From Stutzerimonas xanthomarina DSM 18231 (lineage in GTDB: Bacteria; Pseudomonadota; Gammaproteobacteria; Pseudomonadales; Pseudomonadaceae), in NCBI RefSeq assembly GCF_900129835.1, contig NZ_FQXA01000003.1:248001-312000 (forward strand): a stretch of DNA of 64,000 nt. Reading direction: 5' to 3'. Positions 16,681 through 26,937 of the stretch are shown in pieces. Made by a program: the position numbers and the translations under genes. Under the pieces are notes generated by a model, which was given only the letters and a program-made list of their open reading frames with translations, had not been told where the DNA came from and did not search any database. Each line of letters starts with the position of its first letter. Position 1 is the first letter of the stretch.

Positions 16681-18111
16681 ATGAAATTGCTGCGCCCTAC
16701 CCTACTGACACTCGCCTGCCTGATTGGCCAGCCGGTAATGGCTAACGACCTTCCCTCGCTTGGCGACTCCAGCTCCGGCATCGTCTCGCCAGAGCAGGAA
16801 CATCAGTTGGGCAGGGCCTGGCTCAGCCTGTTGCGCGGCCAGGTCCCACAGCTTTCTGACCCTCTGCTCAAGGATTACCTCGAACGCAGCGTCTACCGCC
16901 TGGCCGAGACCAGCCAGTTGCAGGATCGCCGGCTGGAATTCGTGCTGCTCGACAGCCCACAGCTGAACGCCTTCGCCGCGCCGGGCGGCATCATTGGAGT
17001 CAATGGCGGGCTGTTTCTTCATGCCCAGACCGAAGCCGAATACGCCTCGGTACTTGCGCATGAATTGGCTCACCTGTCCCAGCGCCACTTTGCACGCGGG
17101 CTGGAAGCGCAGAAACGTATGCAGCTACCGCTGATGGCTGCCATGCTGGCCGGCGTCGTTGCTGCTGCGGCTGGCGCTGGGGATGCCGGCATCGCAGCCA
17201 TCATCTCGACCCAGGCGGCGGCCATTCAGTCTCAGCGGCGCTTCTCCAGACAGAACGAGCAGGAAGCCGACCGGATTGGCATCGTCAACCTCGAACGAGC
17301 TGGCTATGACCCCCGCGCCATGCCAGAAATGTTCAGTCGCCTGATGCGCCAGTATCGATACGACCAGAAGCCGCCGGAATTTCTGCTCACTCACCCGGTC
17401 ACCGAATCACGTATCGCGGACACCAAGAACCGCGCCGAGCAATACCCCGATACGGGCGTCGAAGACAGCCTGCGGTATCAGCTTCTACGTGCCCGCATGG
17501 ACCTGAAATTCGAAAGCACCCCAGGGCTGAGCGCCAAGCGCTTCCGTGCGATGCTCGCGGACGATCCGGACCTCGACGCCGCGCGCTATGGCCTGGCGCT
17601 GGCGCAGATGAAAAGCGGCCAGCTGAAGGAAGCTGCAACGAATCTTGAGCCGTTGCTGGCAAAGGAACCGGACGACGTTACCTACAACCTGGCCCAGATC
17701 GAGCTGGATATAACCGCTAACCGTCTTGGCGCTGCACGCACGCGCATGCAGACCTTGCTCAGCCTTTACCCGGGAAATTATCCGGTGCGCCAGGCAAACA
17801 TTGATCTGCTGATCAAGGAAACCAAACTGCAGGATGCTGAGCAAAAGCTCAACGCATTGGTCGAAGCCCGGCCACAGGACCCGGACATCTGGTATCAGGT
17901 TGCTGAAATCCGCGGGCTCACCGGCAACATTATTGGCCTGCATCAAGCCCGCGCGGAATATTTTGCACTTGTCGGAGATTATGACCAGGCGATCGAGCAG
18001 TTGGACTTCGCCAAACGTCGCTCTGACAATTTCCAGAGCGCCGCACGAATCGATGCCCGACAGAAGCAGCTGGCCGAAGAAAAGCGGATGGTGGAAGAGA
18101 TGTTGCGCTGA
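16681..18111 (+). CDS. M48 family zinc metalloprotease with TPR domain (BepA-like)
   Basis: A 476-residue periplasmic protein: signal peptide ending at VMA (about residue 21), M48 protease domain with the zinc motif HELAHLSQRH at about residue 125, a third ligand region in QNEQEADRIGIVNLERAGYDP, and a C-terminal TPR-rich half (about 280-476). E. coli BepA (YfgC) degrades misassembled LptD and helps barrel assembly. Length (BepA 487) and architecture agree. It is divergent from the TusA-like gene. Confidence 0.88.
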   Translation: MKLLRPTLLTLACLIGQPVMANDLPSLGDSSSGIVSPEQEHQLGRAWLSLLRGQVPQLSDPLLKDYLERSVYRLAETSQLQDRRLEFVLLDSPQLNAFAAPGGIIGVNGGLFLHAQTEAEYASVLAHELAHLSQRHFARGLEAQKRMQLPLMAAMLAGVVAAAAGAGDAGIAAIISTQAAAIQSQRRFSRQNEQEADRIGIVNLERAGYDPRAMPEMFSRLMRQYRYDQKPPEFLLTHPVTESRIADTKNRAEQYPDTGVEDSLRYQLLRARMDLKFESTPGLSAKRFRAMLADDPDLDAARYGLALAQMKSGQLKEAATNLEPLLAKEPDDVTYNLAQIELDITANRLGAARTRMQTLLSLYPGNYPVRQANIDLLIKETKLQDAEQKLNALVEARPQDPDIWYQVAEIRGLTGNIIGLHQARAEYFALVGDYDQAIEQLDFAKRRSDNFQSAARIDARQKQLAEEKRMVEEMLR

Positions 18112-18172
18112 GTCGTGCCACCCTTAAGATTGCCGCACGACTCACTTGCAACCACCAGTACCGTTTGGCGCG

Positions 18173-19231
18173 TCAGGCGTTGCCGGCCTGCCGGAGGCGC
18201 GCCGCCTGGGTAAATTCCAGCATGCGCTTAAGCGGCTTGATCGCTCGCGGAATCAATGCCGGGTCCACCGTGATCTCACCACTGCCAGTGCGCAGGCATT
18301 CCAGCGTACGCTCGAGTGTGTTCATCGCCATCCACGGGCAATGAGCACAACTCCGGCAGGTAGCCCCGCTGCCAGCTGTCGGCGCTTCGACAAATTGTTT
18401 GTCCGGGCAAAGCTGCTGCATTTTGTAAAAGATCCCGCGGTCAGTCGCAACGATGAACATCGGGTTCGTCAGGGTCTGCGCCGCTTTGATCAACTGGCTC
18501 GTCGAACCGACGGCGTCAGCAAGCGCGATCACCGATTCGGGTGACTCGGGATGAACCAGCACAGCCGCATCGGGGTATAGCGCTTTCATGTCCTCCAGCT
18601 GCTTTGACTTGAACTCTTCATGAACGATGCAGGCACCGTCCCACAACAGCATGTCCGCGCCGGTTTCACGCTGCACATAGTTTCCGAGATGCTTGTCGGG
18701 TGCCCAGATGATCTTTTCACCATTGTCCATCAGGCTCTCGACGATCTCCAGAGCGCAACTGGAGGTAACAACCCAGTCGGCGCGCGCCTTCACCGCGGCA
18801 GATGTGTTGGCGTAAACCACAACGGTGCGCTCAGGATGCTGGTCGCAGAACGCCGAGAACTCCTCGACAGGGCAACCCAGATCCAAGGAACAGGTGGCCT
18901 CCAGTGTCGGCATCAGAATCCGCTTCTCCGGATTGAGTATCTTCGCCGTTTCACCCATGAACTTGACGCCTGCGACAACTACGGTTTGCGCGCTATGTTC
19001 GTTGCCGAATCTCGCCATCTCCAGGGAGTCCGAAACGCAACCGCCGGTTTCCTCGGCCAATGACTGAATCACCGGATCGGTGTAGTAGTGCGCAACCAGT
19101 ACCGCGTTTTGCCGCGTCAGCTCGGCGGCGATATCGCTGCGCAACTGTGCTTCCTGCTGAGCCGTCAGCGGCTTGGGCTGCTTGGCCGCCAGGTGAGCCT
19201 GCACAAGAATACGTTCGGGTATTTGCGTCAT
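18173..19231 (-). CDS. nadA: Quinolinate synthase
   Basis: A 352-residue 4Fe-4S enzyme converting iminoaspartate and DHAP to quinolinate in NAD synthesis. Repeated-domain marks are [31 protein letters not shown] and CSLDLGCPV (cluster Cys), GACIVHEEF (second Cys) and [13 protein letters not shown] (third Cys). The start at 19231, with AGGAACC upstream, fits the family N-terminus MTQIPERI; the ATG at 19249 adds six residues. A 9-bp inverted repeat (GAGTCGTGC/GCACGACTC, 18109-18151) lies between the converging ends of the protease gene and nadA. Confidence 0.97.
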   Translation of the reverse strand: MTQIPERILVQAHLAAKQPKPLTAQQEAQLRSDIAAELTRQNAVLVAHYYTDPVIQSLAEETGGCVSDSLEMARFGNEHSAQTVVVAGVKFMGETAKILNPEKRILMPTLEATCSLDLGCPVEEFSAFCDQHPERTVVVYANTSAAVKARADWVVTSSCALEIVESLMDNGEKIIWAPDKHLGNYVQRETGADMLLWDGACIVHEEFKSKQLEDMKALYPDAAVLVHPESPESVIALADAVGSTSQLIKAAQTLTNPMFIVATDRGIFYKMQQLCPDKQFVEAPTAGSGATCRSCAHCPWMAMNTLERTLECLRTGSGEITVDPALIPRAIKPLKRMLEFTQAARLRQAGNA

Positions 19232-19431
19232 GTTCGCTGGTTCCTGCAAGCACGGCGGTGTACGAGTCGCCGATTATAGCCATCGAGGCCGAGAGTACGG
19301 GCGTAGCGAAAGGAGAGGTGAAGCGAGGAAGACCGAGCATTTCACCCCTGCTGTTACTAAGGGGGCGAAATACTAGCCGAAGCTTTCAGAAAAGTGAAAG
19401 CGGACGGGGAACGACAAATTACTGCGCTGAA

Positions 19432-19463
19432 CTGAAAAGCCCGCCGACTTGCGTCGGCGGGCT
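19432..19463 (-). terminator. Intrinsic terminator after the acetyl-CoA hydrolase/transferase gene
   Basis: Leftward: stem AGCCCGCCGAC/GTCGGCGGGCT with GCAA tetraloop followed by TTTT, starting 6 nt after the stop codon. Confidence 0.9.
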
Positions 19464-19468
19464 CCGCA

Positions 19469-20965
19469 TCACTTGCCCTTGAGCATGTGTCCGTGCTCTT
19501 CGAGATTGGTGTGCCAATCCATCGCCTCGTGCAGCAAATGTGGTGTCTGCCCACCCTTCTTGCAAGCTGCGTCAAAGTAAGCATTCAACGCGTCGCGGTA
19601 GGACGGGTGCACACAGTTGTCGATAATTACACGTGCGCGCTCCCTCGGTGCCAGACCGCGAAGATCGGCCAGGCCCTGCTCGGTCACCAGGATCTCGACG
19701 TCATGTTCGGTGTGGTCAACGTGGGCGACCATCGGAACGACGCTGGAGATATTGCCGCCCTTGGCAATGGACTTGGTGACAAAGATCGCCATGTTTGCGT
19801 TTCGTGCGAAGTCGCCCGATCCTCCGATCCCGTTCATCATCTTGGTGCCACCGACATGCGTCGAGTTGACGTTGCCGTAGATATCGAATTCCAGCGCTGT
19901 GTTGATGCCGACAATACCGAGACGACGCACAAGCTCAGGATGGTTGGAAATTTCTTGTGGACGCAGAATCAGCTTGTCCTTGTATTTTTCCAGGTTGCCG
20001 AATACGCGATCGTTGCAGCGCTCGGAGAGCGTGATGGAACAACCGGAGGCGAACTTCATCTTTCCGGCGTCGATCAACTCGAAGGTGCAGTCCTGCAACA
20101 CTTCGGAATACATAACCAGATCTTCGAACGGTGAATCGATCAAGCCACAGACCACGGCGTTGGCGATGTTACCGATACCGACCTGCATCGGGCCGAGGTT
20201 CTTCGGCAGGCGCCCGGCCTCGACTTCGGTCTTGAAGAACTCGACCAGATGGTTGGCGATAGCCTGAGTATCTTCGTCCGCCGGGGTAACTGTGGAATAG
20301 GAGTCCGGCTGCTCGGTGATGACGATTGCAGCGATCTTCGCCGGATCGACCGGGATGGCCGGCGTACCAATACGGTCATCCACCTTGGTCAGCGGGATCG
20401 GACCGCGATTCGGACGGTCACCCGGGAAATAGATATCGTGCAAGCCTTCAAGGTTGAGGTTGTGTGCCAGGTTCAGCTCGACAATGATCTTGTCAGCAAA
20501 GACTGCCAGGTTGGCAGAGTTGCCAACCGAGGTGGTCGGAACAATATGACCCTGCTCGGTAATGCACACCGCCTCGATGATAGTTACATCAGGCCGCTTG
20601 ATCTGGTGGTTGCGCATCTGCTCGACGGTATGCGACAGGTGCTGGTCGATAAACATGACCTCGCCCTGATTGATCGCCTTGCGCAGCGTAGCGTCCGCTT
20701 GGAAGGGAACACGGCGGGCCAGAAGACCAGCTTCGGCCATCTTTCCGTCAAGATCGTTACCCAGGCTCGCGCCAGTAATGAGGCTGATCTTCAGCTTTTC
20801 GTCCTTTGCGCGGTCGACCAGTGCTAACGGTACGGCCTTGGCTTCACCCGCTCGGGTGAACCCGCTCATGCCGATGGTCATGCCATCGTTAATTAGGGTA
20901 GCGGCCTCTCGGGCGCTCATGACCTTGCACTGCAGGGAGGACAAGCGGATGCGATCAGAATACAT
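19469..20965 (-). CDS. Acetyl-CoA hydrolase / succinyl-CoA:acetate CoA-transferase family
   Basis: A 498-residue class I CoA-transferase-like protein. Marks: GMTIGMSGFTRAGEAKAVP near the N-terminus, VGIGNIANAVVCGL, the SEVLQDCTFELIDAGKM block with the probable CoA-ester Glu, and GGSGDFARNANMAIF. P. aeruginosa has a close counterpart annotated as a CoA transferase; members exchange CoA between succinyl-CoA and acetate. Start chosen at 20965 (GAGG upstream; MYSDRIRL) over ATG 20989. It stands alone with its own terminator. Confidence 0.92.
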   Translation of the reverse strand: MYSDRIRLSSLQCKVMSAREAATLINDGMTIGMSGFTRAGEAKAVPLALVDRAKDEKLKISLITGASLGNDLDGKMAEAGLLARRVPFQADATLRKAINQGEVMFIDQHLSHTVEQMRNHQIKRPDVTIIEAVCITEQGHIVPTTSVGNSANLAVFADKIIVELNLAHNLNLEGLHDIYFPGDRPNRGPIPLTKVDDRIGTPAIPVDPAKIAAIVITEQPDSYSTVTPADEDTQAIANHLVEFFKTEVEAGRLPKNLGPMQVGIGNIANAVVCGLIDSPFEDLVMYSEVLQDCTFELIDAGKMKFASGCSITLSERCNDRVFGNLEKYKDKLILRPQEISNHPELVRRLGIVGINTALEFDIYGNVNSTHVGGTKMMNGIGGSGDFARNANMAIFVTKSIAKGGNISSVVPMVAHVDHTEHDVEILVTEQGLADLRGLAPRERARVIIDNCVHPSYRDALNAYFDAACKKGGQTPHLLHEAMDWHTNLEEHGHMLKGK

Positions 20966-21109
20966 GTGAGCCTCAAACCAACGGAACAATCGGAAGGTCG
21001 CAGTCTATTACGTTTATTTACGCGCGGGGCACAGACCAAGGTCGTAGTGAAAAACGCCAGTTATAACCACGAGAACTAGACGTGCAAAACAAACACAACG
21101 CACAGACAT

Positions 21110-21140
21110 AAAAAAACCGGATGGCCTTTCGGCCTCCGGC
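21110..21140 (-). terminator. Intrinsic terminator after tRNA-Lys
   Basis: Leftward: stem GCCGGAGGCC/GGCCATCCGG with GAAA loop and one bulge, then seven T residues, 20 nt after the tRNA. Confidence 0.88.
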
Positions 21141-21162
21141 TTTTTCGTCCCCGAAGGGAATT

Positions 21163-21238
21163 TGGTGGGTCGTGTGGGATTCGAACCTACGACCAATTGG
21201 TTAAAAGCCAACTGCTCTACCAACTGAGCTAACGACCC
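21163..21238 (-). tRNA. tRNA-Lys (anticodon TTT)
   Basis: A 76-nt cloverleaf on the leftward strand: acceptor GGGTCGT/ACGACCC, D-arm with AGCTCAGTTGGTAGAGC, anticodon loop CTTTTAA (anticodon TTT), T-arm GGTTCGAATCC, encoded CCA. Confidence 0.97.
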
Positions 21239-21250
21239 GATGCGGAGCGC

Positions 21251-21278
21251 ATGATACTGATTTGATTGAGTAAATCAA
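21251..21278 (-). promoter_or_regulatory. Sigma-70 type promoter of tRNA-Lys
   Basis: Leftward: TTGATT (21278-21273), 16-nt spacer, TATCAT (21256-21251), ending 12 nt before the tRNA. Confidence 0.65.
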
Positions 21279-21291
21279 GTTTTTTTTGGGA

Positions 21292-21966
21292 TCACATGTA
21301 GCGGGTGGGGTCAGCGACACCTGCCTCATCGAAACCGGCCGCCCGTAAACGGCAACTGTCACACCTGCCACATGCGCGCCCATCTTCGTCCGCCTGGTAG
21401 CACGAAACGGTCATGCTGTAGTCGACACCCAACCGCACGCCAGCCTGAACAATCTCACTCTTGCTAAGGTTCTGCAGCGGGGCGCGAATGGAAAACCTGC
21501 GCCCTTCTACACCCGCCTTGGTGGCCAGATTGGCTAACTGCTCGAAGGCTTCGATAAACGCCGGACGACAGTCTGGATAGCCTGAGTAGTCAACCGCATT
21601 CACACCGATGAAGATGTCCTGCGCATCCAGCACCTCAGCCCAACCCAATGCCAGGGAAAGAAATAAGGTGTTGCGTGCCGGCACATAGGTCACCGGTATC
21701 CCTTCACCCAGCGACTCAGGCACGGCAATGCGGCTATCGGTCAATGCTGATCCGCCGATCCCGTTGAGGCTCATACCGATAACCTTGTGCTCCACTACGC
21801 CCAACTGTTGAGCGACCCGCTCCGCAGCCTGCAGCTCTGCGCGATGACGCTGGCCATAATCGAAACTCATGCTATAGCAGGCATAACCATCAGCCTTGGC
21901 CATCGCAACCACTGTGGCCGAATCGAGCCCGCCGGACAGCAGGATTACCGCTTTCTTGCCAGTCAT
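21292..21966 (-). CDS. queC: 7-cyano-7-deazaguanine synthase
   Basis: A 224-residue ATP-dependent enzyme making preQ0 for queuosine tRNA modification. PP-loop [10 protein letters not shown] near the N-terminus, [24 protein letters not shown], and a C-terminal zinc-type cluster [17 protein letters not shown]. It is downstream of queE on the same strand (56-nt gap), so both steps of preQ0 formation are probably cotranscribed. Start ATG at 21966; a GTG directly before would add one residue. Confidence 0.97.
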   Translation of the reverse strand: MTGKKAVILLSGGLDSATVVAMAKADGYACYSMSFDYGQRHRAELQAAERVAQQLGVVEHKVIGMSLNGIGGSALTDSRIAVPESLGEGIPVTYVPARNTLFLSLALGWAEVLDAQDIFIGVNAVDYSGYPDCRPAFIEAFEQLANLATKAGVEGRRFSIRAPLQNLSKSEIVQAGVRLGVDYSMTVSCYQADEDGRACGRCDSCRLRAAGFDEAGVADPTRYM

Positions 21967-22022
21967 CACAAATACCTGTCGAATTCTGCTGCGACACCTG
22001 AGCGGCAGCGACTCACGGCCGG

Positions 22023-22670
22023 TCAGTGCCCGGGCGCATCGTTCCAGAGAATCTTGTGCAGCTGCAGCTGCAGCCGCACCGGAAGGTTATCGCTGACGAT
22101 CCAGTCAGCCAGCGCGCGTGCGTCCAATTGTCCGTGGCTGGGTGAAAACAGCACCTCGCCGGCCCGCGCATCCAACCTGTACTCGATCAGCTTGGACACC
22201 GCCCAATCGTAGTCTTCACGTGAGCAGAGCACGAATTTGACCTGATCATTTTTCGTCAGCTGACCGATATTCTCGTAGCGGTTACGCGCCATTTCCGCCG
22301 AATCTGGTGTTTTCAGATCCACGACCCGACTCACCCGAACATCAGTCATTGATATGTCCAATGCACCGCTCGTTTCCAGCGACACTTCGTAGCCAGCATC
22401 ACATAGACGCTCCAGCAACGGGATGCAATTCGGCTGAGCCAGTGGCTCACCGCCAGTAACACATACGTAACGGGGGCGATACGCGGCAATGCGGGCCACG
22501 ATGACATCGAGTGGGATGACCTCTCCGCCATTGAAGGCGTAGGCGGTGTCGCAGTATTGACAACGCAGCGGGCAGCCCGTCAGGCGAACGAATACTGTGG
22601 GCAACCCACTGGTACGCGTCTCCCCCTGTAGCGAGTAGAAAATTTCGGAAATTCGCAAGGTATGTTGCAT
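22023..22670 (-). CDS. queE: 7-carboxy-7-deazaguanine synthase
   Basis: A 215-residue radical SAM enzyme of queuosine synthesis: [17 protein letters not shown] start, cluster-binding [15 protein letters not shown] (Cx3Cx2C), and the [13 protein letters not shown] motif. Start at 22670 matches the family; the longer frame to 22775 runs through the terminator of the tol operon and is not credible. Confidence 0.96.
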   Translation of the reverse strand: MQHTLRISEIFYSLQGETRTSGLPTVFVRLTGCPLRCQYCDTAYAFNGGEVIPLDVIVARIAAYRPRYVCVTGGEPLAQPNCIPLLERLCDAGYEVSLETSGALDISMTDVRVSRVVDLKTPDSAEMARNRYENIGQLTKNDQVKFVLCSREDYDWAVSKLIEYRLDARAGEVLFSPSHGQLDARALADWIVSDNLPVRLQLQLHKILWNDAPGH

Positions 22671-22735
22671 AGCACCACGGGCGTGACAGCTAAACAGGCC
22701 ATCCGCCTCCGTTGTGTAAAGGGGGTGCGATTCTA

Positions 22736-22763
22736 ACGAAAAACCCGCCGAAGGGGCGGGTTT
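22736..22763 (-). terminator. Intrinsic terminator of the tol-pal operon
   Basis: Leftward: stem AAACCCGCC/GGCGGGTTT, 5-nt loop, T-run, about 20 nt after the cpoB stop and before queE. Confidence 0.88.
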
Positions 22764-22783
22764 GACGTGGAGCAAGGTAAGCC

Positions 22784-23611
22784 CTATCGATTCAATTGGC
22801 GCTGAGCCAGCTGCGCAGCCGAGCTGTTCGGGTAATCGGCTATGACTTGACGGAGAATGCCGTTGGCCTTGTCACGATTACCCAAACGCAACTCGACATC
22901 CGCAAGTTTGTACAACGAATCGGGCACCTTGTTGTGCTGAGGATACGCCTGGCTGACCTTGGCGAACGCTTGTCCAGCGCCCTGCATATCACCCTTGGCG
23001 AGATTCACTTCTCCCAACCAATACTGGGCGTTGCCGGCGTAGGGACTGTTCGGATACTTGCGTAGAAAAGCAGCGAAGGCCTGGCTGGCCTTATCAAAGT
23101 CCTTTGCCTTGATGAGGTCAAACGCGGCGTCGTAATAAAGCTTTTCCTTTTCAGGGTCAGCTGACTGGCTGCTCGCCGCTGGCGCTGTTGAGGCGCCTGT
23201 GGGCGCCTGCACAGCCCCGCTGGCATCGATGGCACCAGCGGTTGACGAATTCTGGCTAGTCGAGCCGCCCGACGAGGCGTTCGACAAGCGACGGTCTAAA
23301 TCTTGATAACGCTCCAGCCCTTCTTGCTTCAGGCGCTGGATCTCATTCTGTTGCACTTCCAACATCCCGCGCAGTTGCGCGATCTCTTCCTGCATTTGTT
23401 GCAACTGCACGAAGAGCATGCCCTGCGCCGAAGACGGAGCTGATGCTCCGCCTCCAGCATAGGCACCGCCAGTATCCGCCCCAGTTGAATAACTCGACCC
23501 GGCCGTACCGCTTTGGTTTTGCGAGTCGTAGTCCACTACCGGAACCTGGGCCGCCGCAAACAGCGGCAGTCCAAGTGTAAAAAGCGTCAGAGCATAACGG
23601 TGCTTGAGCAT
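22784..23611 (-). CDS. cpoB: Cell division coordinator CpoB (Tol-Pal system protein YbgF)
   Basis: A 275-residue periplasmic protein: signal peptide to about residue 21 (LPLFAAAQ), a coiled-coil trimerisation segment (FVQLQQMQEEIAQLRGMLEVQQNEI region), a low-complexity Ser/Ala/Thr linker, and a C-terminal TPR domain (YYDAAFDLIKAKDFDKASQAF, SPYAGNAQYWLGEVNLAKGD). CpoB links TolA and PBP1B during septal peptidoglycan synthesis. It is 6 nt after pal, the last gene of the operon. Confidence 0.94.
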   Translation of the reverse strand: MLKHRYALTLFTLGLPLFAAAQVPVVDYDSQNQSGTAGSSYSTGADTGGAYAGGGASAPSSAQGMLFVQLQQMQEEIAQLRGMLEVQQNEIQRLKQEGLERYQDLDRRLSNASSGGSTSQNSSTAGAIDASGAVQAPTGASTAPAASSQSADPEKEKLYYDAAFDLIKAKDFDKASQAFAAFLRKYPNSPYAGNAQYWLGEVNLAKGDMQGAGQAFAKVSQAYPQHNKVPDSLYKLADVELRLGNRDKANGILRQVIADYPNSSAAQLAQRQLNR

Positions 23612-23617
23612 GGCTTA

Positions 23618-24121
23618 TTACTTACGCAGTTCAACGCGACGGTTCTGAGCCCAGGACTGCTCGTCGTTGCCCATGGCAACCGGACGCTCTTCACCGTAGG
23701 AAACCAGCTCCAGCTGCGCAGGCGATACGCCCTGCAGAACCAGGTAACGCTGAACAGCCTTGGAGCGACGCTCGCCCAGAGCCATGTTGTACTCACGAGT
23801 ACCACGCTCGTCAGTATGACCTTCCAGAACAACGCGGTTGCCAGCGGACTTCAGATCCTTGGCATGAACATCCAGCGCGCGCATAGCTTCCGGCTTCAGG
23901 TCCGAGCTGTCGTATTCGAAATAGAAAGTAGTGATAGCGCGCAGAGCAGCTTCTTCGCTCATGCTGCCGTCAACGGCACCACTGTCGGCACCATAACCAG
24001 CGTTCGGATCAATGGCAGAGGAACCTTCGCCAGAATCGTCGCCGCCCTTGGACGAACAACCAACAGCTACGGCCATAGCCAGAGCCAGCGCAGCGAACTT
24101 ACCGAATTTCAGCATTTCCAT
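23618..24121 (-). CDS. pal: Peptidoglycan-associated lipoprotein Pal (OprL)
   Basis: A 167-residue lipoprotein: signal ending in AMAVAVGC (lipidated Cys), short linker, and an OmpA-like peptidoglycan-binding domain with [33 protein letters not shown] and a terminal NRRVELRK. Pal anchors the outer membrane to peptidoglycan and binds TolB. Start at 24121 (MEMLKFGKF) matches Pseudomonas OprL; the two codons of difference to 24130 are not decisive. Confidence 0.97.
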   Translation of the reverse strand: MEMLKFGKFAALALAMAVAVGCSSKGGDDSGEGSSAIDPNAGYGADSGAVDGSMSEEAALRAITTFYFEYDSSDLKPEAMRALDVHAKDLKSAGNRVVLEGHTDERGTREYNMALGERRSKAVQRYLVLQGVSPAQLELVSYGEERPVAMGNDEQSWAQNRRVELRK

Positions 24122-24170
24122 GTGTAACAACCCCAGGTGTGTTTTGGTTAGATAAAGCGTTGATACCGCA

Positions 24171-25472
24171 TCAGTTCAGGTAAGGGGACCACGATGGCTC
24201 ACGGACTTCGCCTTGAGCAGTAGGAAGCGGGAGCCTAACTCGACCATTGATTGATACGAGCATCAAGACTCCCCGGCCCTGCTGGCGGGTCGCGTAGATT
24301 AGCATGGTGCCATTAGGCGCAACAGTGGGCGACTCATCTAAACTTGTCTCGGAGAGGATGCGCAGATTGCCACGTTGCAGGTCTTGTGCCGCCACCTTGA
24401 AGTTTGTGTAACCCTCCTGACGGTGAATCATGACCAGCGTCTTTTCGTCTGCCGACAGCTTCGGGTTGGCGTTGTAGTTGCCCACAAAGGTCACACGCTC
24501 AGCGCTATTGGTCCCCAGGCGTTGCTTGTAGATCTGCGGCTTGCCGGCGCGGTCTGAGGTGAAGTAGATGGTTTGGCCATCGGCGCCCCAGAAAGGCTCC
24601 GTGTCGATAGCGTAATGGTCGGTTAGACGCTGCAGCCGACGCGAGCCGAGATCCATTACATAGATCTCCGGATTGCCGTCCTTAGACAGTACAAAGGCAA
24701 GGCGATTGCCATCCGGCGAGAATGCCGGCGCACCGTTCAACCCTTCAAAATTAGTGATCTGTTCGCGGCGACCGGTATCGATGTGTTGCATGAAGATACG
24801 CGGGCGCTTCTGCTCGAACGAGACGTAGGCAATGCGGCGGCCGTCCGGCGAATAGCGCGGCGACAGGATTGGCTCGCGGGACTGCAGCAAAGTGACTGCG
24901 CGAGCACCGTCATAGTCGGAGCGCTGCAGGGTGTAGCGCGTATTCGCGCTGCCAAGACGCTCGACTGTGACATACAGAAGGCGAGTCGAAAATGCGCCTT
25001 TGATGCCTGTAAGTTTTTCAAAAGCCTGATCAGACGCATAGTGCGCCATGTCACGCAGTTGGTCCTGAGAACCGCCAACAGTGCCGGTCAGTACCTGCTG
25101 CTCGGTAGTTACGTTGTACACCTCGTAGCGAATCTGCAGCTTGCCGGCGCCCGGCGTGATATTACCGACCATGACGTACTGGGCGCCCAGCGCCTTCCAG
25201 TCACGAAAGATGATCTCAGTGCCGCGGGTGGGCAGACTGATCATGTTCTGCTTGGGAATAGGCTGGAAGATTCCTGAGTTACGCATGTCATTGCCGATTA
25301 TTTCGGCCATGTCTTCGGGCAGCACGGTTCCGCCCTGCCAGCCAAACGGAACTACAGCGATCGGAATAGCGCGATCAGCACCGCTGGTAACGACAATGTT
25401 CTTCTCCTGAGCAACGGCATTGCCCAGTACGAACAGGAGAAGAACGATAAAACCTCGAAGGTAATTGATCAC
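24171..25472 (-). CDS. tolB: Tol-Pal periplasmic beta-propeller TolB
   Basis: A 433-residue secreted protein: signal peptide ([15 protein letters not shown]), N-terminal alpha/beta domain ([27 protein letters not shown]), and a six-bladed propeller of repeated [11 protein letters not shown] / [16 protein letters not shown] blades ending near residue 430. It binds Pal and TolA. Its start overlaps the tolA stop by 4 nt. Confidence 0.97.
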   Translation of the reverse strand: MINYLRGFIVLLLFVLGNAVAQEKNIVVTSGADRAIPIAVVPFGWQGGTVLPEDMAEIIGNDMRNSGIFQPIPKQNMISLPTRGTEIIFRDWKALGAQYVMVGNITPGAGKLQIRYEVYNVTTEQQVLTGTVGGSQDQLRDMAHYASDQAFEKLTGIKGAFSTRLLYVTVERLGSANTRYTLQRSDYDGARAVTLLQSREPILSPRYSPDGRRIAYVSFEQKRPRIFMQHIDTGRREQITNFEGLNGAPAFSPDGNRLAFVLSKDGNPEIYVMDLGSRRLQRLTDHYAIDTEPFWGADGQTIYFTSDRAGKPQIYKQRLGTNSAERVTFVGNYNANPKLSADEKTLVMIHRQEGYTNFKVAAQDLQRGNLRILSETSLDESPTVAPNGTMLIYATRQQGRGVLMLVSINGRVRLPLPTAQGEVREPSWSPYLN

Positions 25473-26473
25473 AACGCTAGATCCTCAGGCGTAAATGTCA
25501 TCGTGAACGAGCGATACGGCTGAAAATCCTGAGCAGAGAGCCCCTGCATCTCGGTCAGCCGACCGATATTCTTTACTGCCGCTACCGCGGAACTGTCGAA
25601 CGGAGCATCCCCACTGGAACGCGAAACAGTTGCAGCGGTAATGGTGCCGTCCGGCAGCATGTTGACCCGTAGCGTAACCGACATGTTGTTTCGCGCCGAT
25701 GGTGGTCGGGTCCAGTTTTCAGCGGCTCGCATGCGAATCAGATCGTCAAAGTTGCCCGAGGTCTGGTCCCCCTGGGTGTCAGCCAGCGCCTGCTGTCGCT
25801 CCGTATCATCGGACAACAGCTCGGCCAGTGCTTGTGCCTTCTTGTCTTCGACGGCCTTGCGAGCGGCCTCAGCTGCAGCTTTCTTTTTTGCCTCCTCGGC
25901 GACTTTCTTCTTTGCTGCCTCAGCAGCCGCTTTTTTCTTCGCGTCCTCGGCAGCTTTCTTTTTCGCCGCTTCAGCTGCTGCCTTCTTCTTCGCTTCCTCA
26001 GCGGCTTTCTTCTTCTGTGCTTCCTCGGCCGCTTTTTTCTTGGCGATCTCCGCCTGCTTCTGTTGCTCGGCCTTCTTTACTTCGTCAGCTTTTTTGGCCT
26101 CAGCGACCTTCTTTGCAGCATCAGCCTTCGCTGCCTCGGCCTTTCGAGCCTCGTCAGCCTTTTTTTGTTCCGCAGCTTTTGCGGCCGCCTGCTTTTGCTG
26201 TTCTACCTTGCGCTGCTCCAGCTGCTCAGCTTCATACTGCTTGGCAGCGGTCTTCTGCGCTTCGCCAGCAATTTTCTGGTTCGTTTGTACTTTGGCCTGG
26301 CTCTGTGATTTGAGCTGATACAGGGTCGCCTGGACGATAGGCTTGGACGGCGGAAGCTCCGGCGTCATGGCGAAGCTGACGAAGAGCATCCCAAAAATAA
26401 TTACATGCAGGCCCACCGCCAGAATGGTGGGCCAATAGAGGCTCTCAGAGCGCGAACGATCCGACTGCTGCAT
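25469..26473 (-). CDS. tolA: Cell envelope integrity protein TolA
   Basis: A 334-residue inner-membrane protein: one N-terminal membrane segment ([18 protein letters not shown]), a long Lys/Ala/Glu helical domain with reiterated [21 protein letters not shown] units (about 60-220), and a C-terminal globular domain ([34 protein letters not shown]). It transmits proton-motive force from TolQR to Pal/TolB. The ATG at 26473 has GAGG 7 nt upstream and overlaps the tolR stop (TGATG); a TTG one codon earlier is possible. Confidence 0.96.
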   Translation of the reverse strand: MQQSDRSRSESLYWPTILAVGLHVIIFGMLFVSFAMTPELPPSKPIVQATLYQLKSQSQAKVQTNQKIAGEAQKTAAKQYEAEQLEQRKVEQQKQAAAKAAEQKKADEARKAEAAKADAAKKVAEAKKADEVKKAEQQKQAEIAKKKAAEEAQKKKAAEEAKKKAAAEAAKKKAAEDAKKKAAAEAAKKKVAEEAKKKAAAEAARKAVEDKKAQALAELLSDDTERQQALADTQGDQTSGNFDDLIRMRAAENWTRPPSARNNMSVTLRVNMLPDGTITAATVSRSSGDAPFDSSAVAAVKNIGRLTEMQGLSAQDFQPYRSFTMTFTPEDLAL

Positions 26474-26925
26474 CAAGGCGCCTCGGTGATCAGGCCGACA
26501 TTACCCACGCCCGCCTCCTGCAAACCACCCATGGCTGCCATTACCGAACCATAATCGACAGCTTTGTCGCCTCGAACGAAGACCTGGATCTGCTTACCCT
26601 GGCTTCGGTTCTGATTCATGATCGCGGTGACCGCCTTGGTCATTTCCTCGAGCGTCAGCGCCTTGTCCTGGACGGTATCCGTGTCGACCTCGCTGCCAAT
26701 ATTCCAGTAATAGGTCTTGTCGGCCTTTATCGAGATTGTCAGGACTCGCGAGTCATTATCCTGAGGCAGCACTTCGCTGCTCACTTTCGGCAAGTCGACT
26801 TTCACGCCTTGGTTAAGCATCGGGGCGGTCACCATGAAGATCACCAGCAGTACCAGCATCACGTCGATGTACGGCACCACGTTCATCTCGGCGACGGGTT
26901 TGCGTCTGTTGCGAATTCTTGCCAT
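26473..26925 (-). CDS. tolR: Tol-Pal proton channel subunit TolR
   Basis: A 150-residue ExbD/TolR protein: cytoplasmic RRKPVAEMNVVPYIDVMLVLLVIFMVTAP, where the Asp in the membrane segment is the proton-carrying residue, followed by a periplasmic domain. Partner of TolQ. It lies 12 nt after tolQ and overlaps tolA. Confidence 0.97.
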   Translation of the reverse strand: MARIRNRRKPVAEMNVVPYIDVMLVLLVIFMVTAPMLNQGVKVDLPKVSSEVLPQDNDSRVLTISIKADKTYYWNIGSEVDTDTVQDKALTLEEMTKAVTAIMNQNRSQGKQIQVFVRGDKAVDYGSVMAAMGGLQEAGVGNVGLITEAP

Positions 26926-26937
26926 GGCCTATGGGCC

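Noticed and set aside
21239-22023. PreQ1 riboswitch near queC/queE
   Set aside because: The short leaders show no recognisable preQ1 aptamer, and promoter signals there fit the tRNA-Lys gene.
25641-26318. Rightward 225-codon frame rich in Phe/Ser/Ala
   Set aside because: It is the antisense of the tolA Lys/Ala repeat region; the composition follows from that.
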